Counted from the stretch's first letter, positions 1-9,061 are shown. The stretch is 64,000 nt of DNA from Pseudomonas mucidolens (GCF_900106045.1 NZ_LT629802.1:4588001-4652000), one strand, 5' to 3'. Numbers and translations: made by a program. Notes: generated by a model from the letters alone, not told the origin.

Positions 1-1218
1 GCCGAGGGCAAAAGCGATCAACCAACACTGGTCAGCGGGCACTTCATGTCGCTCATCGAGCACCCGCGCAAAGAGTGGAACGCGCTCTGGCTGCTCACTG
101 AAGTCCATCATCAAGGCTACCAGCCTCAAGTGTTGGAGGAGAGCATCACCAATGACAGTTTGTCTGATGAACGCTTTGAGCAGGGCTATCGCAACCGCTT
201 CGTAGTCACCCCGTGGGACGCGTTTTATCGCCCGCAACAGGCGTACCCCAAGCCCCGAGTGCTGGGCAGCCAAACGGCCTTGGTGACTGGGCCTGCCGGG
301 GAGGAGATCTACTGCGATGCCTATGGCCGGATCAAGGTCAAGTTCCACTGGGATCGTGAAGGCAAGGCCGATGACAAGTCCAGCTACTGGCTGCGGGTGG
401 CCTCCAGTTGGGCCGGCAGCAGCCACGGCGGTGTCACGATTCCACGGGTAGGGATGGAAGTGTTGGTCACCTTCCTCGAAGGCGACCCTGATCAGCCACT
501 GGTCAGTGGCTGCTTGGCCAATAGCCTCAACCCGGTGCCTTATGAGTTGCCTGCACACAAGACCCGCAGCGTATTGCGCAGCCGCAGCTCACCGGGCAGC
601 ACCGGATTCAACGAGCTGCACCTCGAAGACCGCGCGGGTCAGGAGCTGATCTATCTGCGCGCTCAACGCGACATGGAACAGAAAGTTGAAAACGACAGCC
701 GTCTTGAGGTTGGTAACGAACGGCATGAAACCATCAAGGGCAACAACATCGTGGTGTTCGAAGCCGAGGATCAGCGCACGGTAACGGCGGATCGCAAGGT
801 AGAGCTCAGGGCCAACGACTACTTGCAGGTAGCCAGCAGCAGTCACACTCGCGTCGGGCAGACCTTAGTCGCCGAGGCGGGCCAGGAAGTCCATCTCAAA
901 GCCGGGGCCAATCTGATCCTCGACGCGGGTGCGAGCATTACCTTGAAGGCCGGAGGTCAGCACCTTGTCATCGGCCCCGGAGGAATCTTCAGCAGCACCG
1001 AGATTCAAATCGGCGGCGCACCTATCAGCGGGACAGCGGCGGCGCCGTTACTGCCAAACTTACTCGGCCTGTTGGCCGTGCCGTCCTTACTTGAGCAGAA
1101 ACAAAACCAGTCGAATCAAGCCTCTCTGGAACCCGAGCTTCCACTGCCGCCAAAACCGGTGTGCAAGGATTGCTTGTTAGCCGCACAGGCCAAGGCCGAA
1201 GCGTTAGTGCAGCGTTAA
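1..1218 (+). CDS. vgrG: Type VI secretion tip protein VgrG, C-terminal part (5' end outside window)
   Basis: The frame is open from the first base, so the gene starts before the window and the first ATG at 46 is internal. VgrG trimers form the gp27/gp5-like spike on the Hcp tube and carry effectors out of the cell. Seen here are the end of the gp27-like part, the gp5 OB-fold region ([13 protein letters not shown], then [20 protein letters not shown]) and the gp5 C-terminal beta-helix repeats (around [19 protein letters not shown]). A short tail rich in Pro and Cys (KPVCKDC) ends the protein. It lies 36 bp before the DUF4123 adaptor gene and heads an effector cassette. The fold is highly recognisable; only the missing N-terminus is unknown. 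Confidence 0.95.
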   Translation, partial: AEGKSDQPTLVSGHFMSLIEHPRKEWNALWLLTEVHHQGYQPQVLEESITNDSLSDERFEQGYRNRFVVTPWDAFYRPQQAYPKPRVLGSQTALVTGPAGEEIYCDAYGRIKVKFHWDREGKADDKSSYWLRVASSWAGSSHGGVTIPRVGMEVLVTFLEGDPDQPLVSGCLANSLNPVPYELPAHKTRSVLRSRSSPGSTGFNELHLEDRAGQELIYLRAQRDMEQKVENDSRLEVGNERHETIKGNNIVVFEAEDQRTVTADRKVELRANDYLQVASSSHTRVGQTLVAEAGQEVHLKAGANLILDAGASITLKAGGQHLVIGPGGIFSSTEIQIGGAPISGTAAAPLLPNLLGLLAVPSLLEQKQNQSNQASLEPELPLPPKPVCKDCLLAAQAKAEALVQR

Positions 1219-1254
1219 CACTTACTTAGCGAAAATCATCGAAAAAGGAAGGTC

Positions 1255-2061
1255 ATGATACCGACCGCAAAGGATTGGCTGCATCGCCTGATGACAGAGG
1301 CCCGTAGTGCACAGCTTGATCACCTGGATGTACTGATAAATTGCGCAGCGCTGCCAGCCCCACTGCTACCGAAACTGTTTGAACTGACACCCGCGCCTTC
1401 GTGCGCCTGGTTATTTGAGCAAACGCCTGAGCAAGAATTGGCGCATCAAGGCCCGGTACTGTTGCGCATTGTGTTGGCCAGCCAGGAGCAATGTGCGGGG
1501 ATTGCGGAGCTGCTTAACGCGGCCCATCACAACTTTTGTGCGCTGATACTTATCAGTCGCTGGCCCTTCACGGACTTGACCGCGCACTTGCGCGGTGCCA
1601 CCCAGGCCACCTGGAGCAATGGAGCCTGCTGCGGTGTGCTGCGTTATTACGACACGCGCCTGTTCAGGTATTTTTGCGACCAGCTTACCCCCCACCAGCA
1701 AGGGCTTTTTCACGCCCCGGTAATTCAGTGGCACTGGATCGACCATGACAGCAAAGCCGCAACTCTTTCAGGGTTCGACAGCCGTCCAGACAACCAGAAT
1801 ACGCTGAGCGGAATGAGCATGAGCGATGAGCAAGTTTTGCACTTGCAAGCCGTAAGCGCTGCAGTTCAGTGGTTCAAGGCCTATGAAAAAACGCCAAATG
1901 AACATGGGTTCACTTCACGCGAAGCCATGATTCGCTGCCTGTTCACAGTCCATCTGGATATCAGCCGGCAGAAACTGGAAAAACGGCATCACGAAGATTT
2001 TATCGCCTGCGCGCTGAGCGAACACCTTCCGCTAACCCTGACTCGTGGCGAGGCTACCTGA
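1255..2061 (+). CDS. DUF4123 domain T6SS adaptor/chaperone
   Basis: 268 residues. DUF4123 proteins (Tap/TEC) load a cognate effector onto VgrG. The family pattern is visible: a central GVLRYYDTRLFRYF segment followed by PVIQWHWIDHD, and an N-terminal alpha/beta part. An AAGG-type ribosome site (aaaggaaggtc) precedes ATG 1255. The stop codon overlaps the ATG of the first DUF3304 gene by one base (TGATG), so translation is probably coupled. The last ~21 codons of this gene recur three times further downstream as scars of a tandem duplication. Position between vgrG and a DUF2235 lipase supports the adaptor role. Confidence 0.88.
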   Translation: MIPTAKDWLHRLMTEARSAQLDHLDVLINCAALPAPLLPKLFELTPAPSCAWLFEQTPEQELAHQGPVLLRIVLASQEQCAGIAELLNAAHHNFCALILISRWPFTDLTAHLRGATQATWSNGACCGVLRYYDTRLFRYFCDQLTPHQQGLFHAPVIQWHWIDHDSKAATLSGFDSRPDNQNTLSGMSMSDEQVLHLQAVSAAVQWFKAYEKTPNEHGFTSREAMIRCLFTVHLDISRQKLEKRHHEDFIACALSEHLPLTLTRGEAT

Positions 2062-2579
2062 TGATTCGTTTATTCCTCGTCATGTTAATTGGCGGTATCT
2101 CGCTGCTGGGCTGTGCGCAGTCCGAGCCTGAAAGATTAGGCACGCCTATCGAGGGCTATAGCCATACCTCGGCGGCGATTAATCGGTTCTCGGTAAATGG
2201 TAACGGCGGACCGAATGTCGGCCCTTATGGTGGCGGAGGAAAACAGAACTGCTGCGCACCACTTCCAGTGAAGTGGCACCCTGGCTTGACCGTGGTTGTT
2301 GAATGGGAGAAAGACCCAAATCCACATGAGTATGTGAACTGGCCTCCGCTTGGGACAGATGGCTACCGAGTTGCCTACAAGCTGCATGCGGCCAAATACA
2401 CGCGTCATCGGGCGGTAGCGGCTGTCGCGCCATATGAAGAGCTGGGCGCAATAGACGTTCATTTTCTACCCTGCAATCAAGTTGCGGTATCAGCTGTAGC
2501 CGTACTCCCTGGCCAACCAGGCTACCCATTTAACTTCCCTCAAAAAATGGAGGAGCCAGCCACATGTCCGAAGCCATGA
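2061..2579 (+). CDS. DUF3304 lipoprotein, copy 1 (putative T6SS lipase immunity protein)
   Basis: 172 residues with a lipoprotein signal peptide (hydrophobic h-region, lipobox LLGC, Cys18) and a DUF3304 body (GYSHTSAAINRFSVNGNGGP, then CCAPLPVKWHPGLTVVVEW). Lipoproteins of this type sit next to Tle1-like phospholipase effectors and are believed to neutralise them in the periplasm; that role is inferred from context here. Start ATG 2061 overlaps the DUF4123 stop. Its 3' end overlaps a 43-codon hybrid ORF by 16 bases, the same overlap copy 4 has with the effector gene. The last ~47 residues are identical to those of copy 4. Confidence 0.85.
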   Translation: MIRLFLVMLIGGISLLGCAQSEPERLGTPIEGYSHTSAAINRFSVNGNGGPNVGPYGGGGKQNCCAPLPVKWHPGLTVVVEWEKDPNPHEYVNWPPLGTDGYRVAYKLHAAKYTRHRAVAAVAPYEELGAIDVHFLPCNQVAVSAVAVLPGQPGYPFNFPQKMEEPATCPKP

Positions 2580-2695
2580 CCCCACCACTCCAAAAAACTG
2601 CTGCGGCATTCCTCAGCCCGACAGCTGATTCAATTATCGCCTGCGCGCTGAGCGGACACCTTCCGCTAACTCGGACTCGTGGCGAGGCTACCTGA
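2564..2695 (+). pseudogene. Hybrid ORF 1: effector N-terminus fused to DUF4123 C-terminus
   Basis: A 43-codon in-frame ORF. Its first ~21 codons match the start of the DUF2235 effector (MSEAMTPPLQKTAAAFLSP) and its last ~21 match the end of the DUF4123 gene (IIACALSGHLPLTRTRGEAT). The junction lies in gctgattcaattatc. It is the novel joint left by tandem duplication of the block containing the immunity gene. Start and stop keep the overlaps found at the parental genes, so the coupling chain is unbroken. A function for the peptide is not implied. Confidence 0.85.
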
Positions 2696-3216
2696 TGATT
2701 CGTTTACTCCTCGTCATGTTAATTGGCGGTATCTCGCTGCTGGGCTGTGCGCAGTCCGAGCCTGAAAAATTAGGCACGCCTATCGAGGGCTATAGCCATA
2801 CCTCGGCGGCGATTAATCGGTTCTCGGTAAATGGTAACGGCGGGCCGAATTTGGCCCCTTACGGATACGGGGGCGGGCAAATGTGCTGCGCACCGCTTCC
2901 AGTGAAGTGGCACCCCGGCTTGACCGTAGTGGTTGAATGGGAGAAAGACCCCAATCCGCACGATTCCGCCAATTGGCCAGATCCTCCATTTTCGGCTGCT
3001 TGGCGCAAGGCTGCTAGAGAGCACGAAACTCACTACACCCGTCATCGTGCGGTTGTGGCTGTTGCGCCATATGAGCGGCTAGGTGTCGTCAATGTGCATT
3101 TTTTGCCCTGTAACCAAGTAGCTGTTACGGCAGGACTTATGTTGCCCCGTACACCCAGCTATCCCTATCGCTTCCCTCAAAAAATGGAGGAGCCGGCCAT
3201 ATGTCCGAAGCCATGA
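2695..3216 (+). CDS. DUF3304 lipoprotein, copy 2 (putative immunity protein)
   Basis: 173 residues, same signal peptide and lipobox (LLGC) as copy 1. The N-terminal ~85 residues are almost identical to the other copies. The middle differs from copy 1: HDSANWPDPPFSAAWRKAAR replaces the WPPLGTDGY type, and the C-terminus (VTAGLMLPRTPSYPYRFPQ) is unique among the four. This pattern suits a set of immunity proteins with differing specificities, or neutral drift after duplication. ATG overlaps the stop of hybrid ORF 1 by one base. Confidence 0.83.
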   Translation: MIRLLLVMLIGGISLLGCAQSEPEKLGTPIEGYSHTSAAINRFSVNGNGGPNLAPYGYGGGQMCCAPLPVKWHPGLTVVVEWEKDPNPHDSANWPDPPFSAAWRKAAREHETHYTRHRAVVAVAPYERLGVVNVHFLPCNQVAVTAGLMLPRTPSYPYRFPQKMEEPAICPKP

Positions 3217-3332
3217 TCCCGCCACTTCAAAGGCCTGCTGCGGCATTCCTGAGCCCGACAGCTGATTCAATTATCGCCTGCGCGCTGAGCGGACACCTTC
3301 CGCTAACTCGGACTCGTGGCGAGGCTACCTGA
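3201..3332 (+). pseudogene. Hybrid ORF 2: effector N-terminus fused to DUF4123 C-terminus
   Basis: Same 43-codon arrangement as the scar at 2564-2695, with the same join point. It carries several substitutions (for example MIPPLQRPAAAFLSP in place of MTPPLQKTAAAFLSP), so this joint is not simply a very recent copy of the first. It begins inside the end of copy 2 and ends on the ATG of copy 3. Confidence 0.83.
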
Positions 3333-3850
3333 TGATTCGTTTACTCCTCGTTATGTTAATTGGCGGCATCTCGCTGCAGGGCTGTGCGCAGTCCGAGCCT
3401 GAAAGATTAGGTACGCCTATCGAGGGCTATAGCCATACCTCGGCGGCGATTAATCGGTTCTCGGTCAATGGTAACGGCGGGCCGAATTTGTCCCCTTACG
3501 GATACGGGGGCGGGCAAATGTGCTGCGCACCGCTTCCAGTGAAGTGGCACCCCGGTTTGACCGTGGTGGTTGAATGGGAGAAAGACCCAAATCCGCATGC
3601 CTCAGCAAATTGGCCTCCGCTTGGGACAGATGGCTACCGGGCTGCCTACAAGCTGCATGCGGCCAAATACACCCGTCATCGTGCGGTTGTGGCTGTTGCG
3701 CCATATGAAGACTTGGGGTTGGTAAACGTGCATTTCTTACCGTGTAACCAGGTTGCTGTATCGGCGGGAACTACGTATCCCGGTCGTCCAGACTATCCGT
3801 TCCACTTCCCTCAAAAAATGCAGGAGCCGGCCATATGTCCGAAGCCATGA
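3332..3850 (+). CDS. DUF3304 lipoprotein, copy 3 (putative immunity protein)
   Basis: 172 residues. Lipobox is LQGC instead of LLGC. The middle is of the copy 1 type (ASANWPPLGTDGYRAAYKLH) while the C-terminus (LGLVNVHFLPCNQVAVSAGT) is distinct. Coupled by one-base overlap to the hybrid ORF before it. Function inferred only from family and position next to the DUF2235 effector. Confidence 0.83.
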   Translation: MIRLLLVMLIGGISLQGCAQSEPERLGTPIEGYSHTSAAINRFSVNGNGGPNLSPYGYGGGQMCCAPLPVKWHPGLTVVVEWEKDPNPHASANWPPLGTDGYRAAYKLHAAKYTRHRAVVAVAPYEDLGLVNVHFLPCNQVAVSAGTTYPGRPDYPFHFPQKMQEPAICPKP

Positions 3851-3966
3851 CCCCACCACTCCAAAAAACTGCTGCGGCATTCCTGAGCCCGACAACTGGT
3901 TCAATTATCGCCTGCGCGCTGAGCGAACACCTTCCACTAACCCTGACTCATGGCGAGGCTACCTGA
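3835..3966 (+). pseudogene. Hybrid ORF 3: effector N-terminus fused to DUF4123 C-terminus
   Basis: Third copy of the 43-codon scar. At its join it reads ccgacaactggttcaattatc, and its DUF4123 part (LSEHLPLTLTHGEAT) is closer to the parental gene end than in the other two. The different decay states of the three joints may record the order of duplication. Confidence 0.83.
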
Positions 3967-4487
3967 TGATTCGTTTACTCCTCGTCATGTTAATTGGCGG
4001 TATCTCGCTGCTGGGCTGTGCGCAGTCCGAGCCTGAAAGATTAGGGACGCCTATCGAGGGTTATAGCCATACCTCGGCGGCGATTAATCGGTTCTCGGTC
4101 AATGGTAACGGCGGGCCGAATTTGTCCCCTTACGGATACGGGGGCGGGCAAATGTGCTGCGTACCGCTTCCAGTGAAGTGGCATCCCGGTTTGACCGTGG
4201 TGGTTGAATGGGAGAAGGACCCAAATCCGCATGATTCCGCCAATTGGCCAGACCCTCCATTTTCTGATGCTTGGCGCAAGGCTGCTAGAGAGCACGAAAC
4301 TCACTACACCCGTCATCGTGCGGTTGTGGCTGTTGCGCCATATGAAGAGCTGGGCGCAATAGACGTTCATTTTCTACCCTGCAATCAAGTAGCGGTATCA
4401 GCTGTAGCCGTACTCCCTGGCCAACCAGGCTACCCATTTAACTTCCCTCAAAAAATGGAGGAGCCAGCCACATGTCCGAAGCCATGA
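3966..4487 (+). CDS. DUF3304 lipoprotein, copy 4 (putative immunity protein)
   Basis: 173 residues counted from ATG 3966. A longer in-frame reading from 3753 is rejected because it runs back through copy 3 and the scar, whereas 3966 gives the same lipoprotein signal peptide (LLGC) as the other copies. The middle matches copy 2 (HDSANWPDPPFSDAWRKAAR) and the C-terminus matches copy 1 exactly (GAIDVHFLPCNQVAVSAVAV), so this copy is a mosaic. Its 3' end overlaps the effector start by 16 bases. Confidence 0.87.
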   Translation: MIRLLLVMLIGGISLLGCAQSEPERLGTPIEGYSHTSAAINRFSVNGNGGPNLSPYGYGGGQMCCVPLPVKWHPGLTVVVEWEKDPNPHDSANWPDPPFSDAWRKAAREHETHYTRHRAVVAVAPYEELGAIDVHFLPCNQVAVSAVAVLPGQPGYPFNFPQKMEEPATCPKP

Positions 4488-7057
4488 CTCCACCACTCCA
4501 AAAAACTGCTGCGGCATTCCTCAGCCCGACACCTGATTTCAAAATAGGTGGGCTGCTGCCGCAAACACCAGGGGATGTATTGCGTAACTATCGGACGCAA
4601 CAGGCGGCCTATCATCCGTTTGAACAGCAGGCGATGGACGCAGACCGTGCAACTGGAAGGGTTTACGCAGGCGCGCCATGCATGAAGATCGTGACGGTCA
4701 CGCTGTGCTTTGACGGCACGAACAACCATGAACCGTCAGACAGCCTGGCATTACCTTCAACCACGACCAATGTGGCTCGCCTGTTTCATGCGAGCCTCGG
4801 AGGTTCTGGCACCGAATCAGAAGAGAGAGAAGGTTTTTACCGATACTACATGCAGGGGGTCGGTACTGAGTTCAAAGAAATAGGCGAGTTCAAACCTGAT
4901 AGCCTAGGGCTGACGATGTCGACGGGTGGCGAGAACCGGATCAACTGGGGATTGACCCGTTTGATTGATGCGCTGAAAAGAGCCAGTAGTAAGTCACGCC
5001 TTAAAAATCCGGATGCCTACGCCCTTGTACAAAAAATGGGCACCAGCCTTACCGAAGACGCACTCGGGGCTTCAGTATTCAAAAGCAGCTACACGCGCCG
5101 CCGAGAGGTTTTGGCTCAACCGCTGGCGGAACTTGAAAGCCAAATTGATGCAGCTCATAAGGCCAAGTCGATCCCTAAAATCATGGCAGTGCGTCTGTTT
5201 GTTTATGGTTTTTCACGGGGGGCCGCCGAGGCGCGAGCGTTTGCCGCCTGGCTGGAAGCCTTGACCAAGGTCGATGTGGAGGGTGATACCTGCTACTTAT
5301 TTGCCGGGCTACCGATCAAAATTGTGTTTATGGGGTTGTTCGACACCGTGGCCTCGGTGGGCATTCCGTACTTGGCGCCGTTTGCTGCCGGGCACATGGG
5401 CTGGGCCGATGGCACCATGCGCTTGTCGGACTCTGAGAAATTTCTTGAACACTGCGTGCATCTGGTTGCAGCTCACGAACAGCGCAGTTGCTTCCCCGTA
5501 GACTCGATTCGGCGCAAAGCCAACCCTGACGATCCAAAATGCCCTTCCACCTATCGCCAGGGCACAGCGGAATACATCTACCCCGGCATGCACTCCGACG
5601 TCGGCGGCGGCTACCCGCCCGGCGACCAAGGCAGGGCCGCAAAGGGTGGCCACTTGGTGTTGTCGCAAATTGCTCTGCACCATATGTACAGTGAGGCATA
5701 CAACATTGGGGCGCCGTTGCAGGCCCCTCCAAAGGCGTTTAGCAATGAGTTGAAAGAACGTTGGCCATGGTTAGCCATGAGTGACTCGACTTACCTTGAA
5801 TACGCGGTAGGTTCCAAGCTCATCGAGCGCTTCAACACCTGGCTTGACGCCATGGATAACGGTCCATTGGAAGAGGTCATGGCCCGTGAAGCAGGGTTGA
5901 TTACCGGTTGGCGAATCAGTCGTTATGCCAAGGGGCGGGCCAACCACACTGAGGCTTATGTCAAGGTGATGAAAAACGGTCCGGGGGCAGACATGACCTC
6001 CGAGGAAGTCGACGCCTTTGAAGCTTTACACAAGATGCAACTTGAGGAAGATGCGGCCAACCGTGCAGGCACCTCGGCGCCTGTCTGGTCTGAAAGTCAA
6101 CTGGCAACTCAAAAGACTAATCAAGCTATCAAGTTGGAGTATGAACGACGTACCGGCACCACGCCCACGAACACCTTCAACACCAGCAAGATGTATGAGC
6201 CGAACCTTGATTGTCGACAATTGCTCAACGCAATGGCCGATTTCCGGCGTGATTATGTGCCGGAATGGAACTTGAGCGTAGGAGAAATGTTTAGTCTTGG
6301 CACCCTTGCCAACACCTTGGTGGGTGGGCTTGTATACATGACGAACTCGCAGGATGAAGCCCAGCACTATGCCGACTTGCGCAAGGCTGGAGAGATGAAT
6401 TACGCCACGCTGTTTGGCGCAGACGGTAAACCGTTAAACGATAAAGTCCTTCCGCTTATCCGGTTGTTTGATGAGCATGTGCATGACTCGCGCGCGTGGT
6501 TTATGAACGCGGCATTGAATGAGCGGGAAGTTTTCAGCGACTACTTTCGTTATCGCGGCATATTTTTCGACAATGAGTCCAATAACGAGCTATCGCTGTT
6601 GGTGACCGCCGAACAAGTGGTTGGCGTGGCGTTGGCGGTGGCCAGTGTTGGTTTGACCATTAAACGCCGCGACCCACGCTTCTTGGTGGGACTCATTCTT
6701 CCGTCGCTGGGCACCCCGGTGTTTCGCGGCAAGGTGGATTTCCCAGGCATCAGTGCGTTTGACAGTGTGACCGGTCTGGCACTGCCGATGCTTGATGGGT
6801 TGGAGTCGATTCGGACCTTCAGCGCCGACACGGGCAGCATGTCAAAAGCGGCCCAGGCGTTGCCGGTTCCCCCGCTACTGACGGAGAAAACCGCCACCAC
6901 TGATGACTTGATTGCGATGCTCAAAGCCTCTCAAGCACTTAAAGCAAGAGTGCCCACTCCGTCGACGAACCTACTTGATGGGACGCTGGCCCAGACGCCA
7001 CCACCCAAGAGCTGGTTGGATCAGGCGAAGGGCACGGTGGAAGGTCTCACGACCTAG
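4472..7057 (+). CDS. DUF2235 (Tle1-type) T6SS phospholipase effector
   Basis: 861 residues, the usual size for Tle1-like lipase effectors. After a ~70-residue leader the alpha/beta-hydrolase domain starts (VTLCFDGTNNH). The nucleophile elbow is GFSRG with Ser248; candidate acids and base are Asp291 (FDTVASVG) and His374/Asp376 (PGMHSDVGGGY). A hydrophobic stretch (VVGVALAVASVGLTI, about residues 715-735) may contact membrane. The family hydrolyses phospholipids in target cells after delivery by VgrG; the exact lipid specificity cannot be read. ATG 4472 lies inside the end of immunity copy 4 (16-base overlap). Start chosen because its first codons recur at the three duplication scars. Confidence 0.9.
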   Translation: MSEAMTPPLQKTAAAFLSPTPDFKIGGLLPQTPGDVLRNYRTQQAAYHPFEQQAMDADRATGRVYAGAPCMKIVTVTLCFDGTNNHEPSDSLALPSTTTNVARLFHASLGGSGTESEEREGFYRYYMQGVGTEFKEIGEFKPDSLGLTMSTGGENRINWGLTRLIDALKRASSKSRLKNPDAYALVQKMGTSLTEDALGASVFKSSYTRRREVLAQPLAELESQIDAAHKAKSIPKIMAVRLFVYGFSRGAAEARAFAAWLEALTKVDVEGDTCYLFAGLPIKIVFMGLFDTVASVGIPYLAPFAAGHMGWADGTMRLSDSEKFLEHCVHLVAAHEQRSCFPVDSIRRKANPDDPKCPSTYRQGTAEYIYPGMHSDVGGGYPPGDQGRAAKGGHLVLSQIALHHMYSEAYNIGAPLQAPPKAFSNELKERWPWLAMSDSTYLEYAVGSKLIERFNTWLDAMDNGPLEEVMAREAGLITGWRISRYAKGRANHTEAYVKVMKNGPGADMTSEEVDAFEALHKMQLEEDAANRAGTSAPVWSESQLATQKTNQAIKLEYERRTGTTPTNTFNTSKMYEPNLDCRQLLNAMADFRRDYVPEWNLSVGEMFSLGTLANTLVGGLVYMTNSQDEAQHYADLRKAGEMNYATLFGADGKPLNDKVLPLIRLFDEHVHDSRAWFMNAALNEREVFSDYFRYRGIFFDNESNNELSLLVTAEQVVGVALAVASVGLTIKRRDPRFLVGLILPSLGTPVFRGKVDFPGISAFDSVTGLALPMLDGLESIRTFSADTGSMSKAAQALPVPPLLTEKTATTDDLIAMLKASQALKARVPTPSTNLLDGTLAQTPPPKSWLDQAKGTVEGLTT

Positions 7058-7082
7058 AACTGACGCTGAGCTCGATTGCTAA

Positions 7083-7380
7083 GGACACTCTGAAAAAGAC
7101 TTCCAGATTTGGTGAACTACTCACCTCGCACAAACTGAACGGTTGAGCCCCGATGAAACAGATGTCCTGAGCCGCTGCCGAGTATGCCGGCAAACGTAAG
7201 CCGACCCGCCGCGAGCGTTTCCTGATCGAGATGGAGCAGGTGGTGCCCTGGAAGAGCTTGGTTGCCTTGATCGAGCCGCATTATCCGAAGGGCGACGGTG
7301 GCCGTCCGACCTATCCGTTGATGGCCATGTTGCGGGTTCATTAGATGCAGAACTGGTTCGGTTATCTTCCGACCAGCCTG
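7083..7380 (+). pseudogene. Degenerate IS5-family transposase 5' remnant
   Basis: Reading from ATG 7153 gives MKQMS-stop-AAAEYAGKRKPTRRERFLI and continues IEMEQVVPWKSLVALIEPHY and GRPTYPLMAMLRVH-stop-MQNWFGY, the well-known N-terminus of IS5-group transposases, interrupted by stops at 7168 and 7342 and lost after about 7375. The ggacactctgaaaaaga stretch at 7083 looks like the left inverted repeat. The catalytic part is missing, so the element is dead. Its position just after the effector marks a past rearrangement at the cassette edge. Confidence 0.7.
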
Positions 7381-7689
7381 CGACTCGAGATTGACCAGTT
7401 AACTCACTAGATCCCCATGAAAAACTCAAGTTCAATGTCCGATACCCGTGCTCCACCCGACTACCACAAATGCCTACCTGTCGAACTCCACAGTGAAGCG
7501 GGTGCCTTTATCGACTATAGCTGCCCAATAAGTCACCGGTCGAACGCCCAGCGGGCGGTCATCCAGGTTTGATGCCAGTCAGAACGTACGACTACCTTTT
7601 TACCGCTGTATTGCGTGCAATAAAGGCTTTAATTGTTTGTCGAAAAAACCCTTTTCGGCCGACGGACTTATGCATCTTATGGAAAAAAC
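7381..7689. other. Intergenic, nothing recognised
   Basis: About 300 bases between the IS remnant and the DUF3592 gene. No family, tRNA or clear terminator was seen. A TTG-initiated extension of the next gene (from 7633) falls here but lacks a ribosome site. Confidence 0.4.
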
Positions 7690-8580
7690 ATGTTACTTCA
7701 TTCATCTCCACCACCTCGATATTCACGACCGACTGTATTTTTTTCATTTTTAGGGGCAGTGCTTATTGTCTTTGGCATAACACTGCATATTCGAGGAGAA
7801 ATAGAAAAACAAGGAATGCAGGAAACCACTGGAATTCTAATCTCGTTTTTTCAAAAGGACAGAGGCGAGGGATTTAAAAAAACCGACAAGTGCCCGCGCG
7901 TCCGTTTTTATACCCTTACTCAAATCCCGGTAACCGTGGAGGGACGCCAATGCACCAGTTACTCGAAGTACGAAGTAAATGACCAAGTTAAGGTTTTTTA
8001 CCCCCCGGAACACCCTGAGCAAGCGCTTCTAGTCGTTGACGCTGATGAGTGGTTTTACGTTGTTTTGTCGTGTGGGTTCGGCGCGATGATGTGGGTATTT
8101 GCTCTTTGCACTCATACGCCTAGAGATAGAACTGGGTTTAACAAGAGCCTCATGGATAAATGGGGTTTAACCCTCTCATTTTGGGGCATAGCCTTAGTCC
8201 TATACGGGCTCAGCTTTTGGGTTTTGCAGCTTGAATTAGCGCGACAGGCTCCGATGACAGAAACAACGACAGGCATAGTAATTAACCCGGGCTATGCCAA
8301 TACTGGACGAAACAGCAAGTTTCTCTGCGCGTTGATCGAATTTCAGACCCCGAATCATGAGTCATATCAGTTTAGCACCTCAGTCTGCAGTAACGGCTAT
8401 GACCGTGGTGAAACGGTATCTGTTCGCTACGCCCCTGCTAATCCTCGGCACGCCATGCTCGATAGCTTTTGGGATAGCATGTTTATCCCAGTAATTTTAT
8501 TTTTGATAGGTTTTCCGTTTTTAGTGGTGGGAATGGTCAGTTGGCCTAGGCGGCTATCAAGATCAATAACTCGACGCTGA
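7690..8580 (+). CDS. DUF3592 domain membrane protein
   Basis: 296 residues from ATG 7690; a TTG at 7633 would add 19 residues but the first membrane segment begins just after 7690. Two repeats of the same module are visible: a TM helix (VFFSFLGAVLIVFGITL), an extracytoplasmic beta part ending in a Y(P/A)PxxP motif (VKVFYPPEHPEQALL; VSVRYAPANPRHAML), and a second TM. That is the DUF3592 pattern, here duplicated. No enzymatic function is known. Base composition is more AT-rich than the cassette upstream, suggesting separate origin. May be co-transcribed with the following lipoprotein gene (33 bp gap). Confidence 0.7.
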   Translation: MLLHSSPPPRYSRPTVFFSFLGAVLIVFGITLHIRGEIEKQGMQETTGILISFFQKDRGEGFKKTDKCPRVRFYTLTQIPVTVEGRQCTSYSKYEVNDQVKVFYPPEHPEQALLVVDADEWFYVVLSCGFGAMMWVFALCTHTPRDRTGFNKSLMDKWGLTLSFWGIALVLYGLSFWVLQLELARQAPMTETTTGIVINPGYANTGRNSKFLCALIEFQTPNHESYQFSTSVCSNGYDRGETVSVRYAPANPRHAMLDSFWDSMFIPVILFLIGFPFLVVGMVSWPRRLSRSITRR

Positions 8581-8613
8581 GAAGATAGTGCATGAACATT
8601 TCGAGGTCATTCA

Positions 8614-8886
8614 ATGTTAAAAATGAAACTTAGTCTATTAATAAGCTTTTTTGCAATGTACCTTTCAGGTTGTGGCTCATTTGTGACGGGAATTTCTCAT
8701 GGGCCAACTTGCCCGTATCAGGGGGTTCAGTTGGATGTATATGCGGCAACCGATTGGGCGACGCTAAAAAGTACCTACGGCGGTATTCTTCCACTGGCCA
8801 TTATTGATTTACCTTTTTCCTTTGTTTTCGATACCTTTACGCTTGAAAAAGCTGATGGTGGGGATCGCTGTCCACGAAAATTTTAG
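8614..8886 (+). CDS. YceK/YidQ-family lipoprotein
   Basis: 90 residues with lipobox LSGC (Cys20) and the YceK pattern YQGVQLDVYA ... LPLAIIDLPFSFVFDTFTLE. The family consists of small outer or inner membrane lipoproteins of unknown role. Start could be ATG 8614 or ATG 8623; both keep the signal peptide. Follows the DUF3592 gene closely. Confidence 0.75.
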   Translation: MLKMKLSLLISFFAMYLSGCGSFVTGISHGPTCPYQGVQLDVYAATDWATLKSTYGGILPLAIIDLPFSFVFDTFTLEKADGGDRCPRKF

Positions 8887-9061
8887 TGGTTACCCGTCTA
8901 TAGGAGTCGATACAAAAGTTGTTTTCCGCTCTCTATTCATCGCTAGTCTGCGGGCTCGCCGACACTGTGGTTCAAAGGGCCCCACACAAGGTCATGTCGA
9001 GAGGCCCTACAGCTGGCCGCGGCGGCACGATGAATACGACGACGGATCCGACAGCGCGGTG

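Noticed and set aside
3753..3965. 71-residue extension of immunity copy 4
   Set aside because: It reads through the end of copy 3 and the duplication scar in another frame; ATG 3966 restores the family start and lipoprotein signal.
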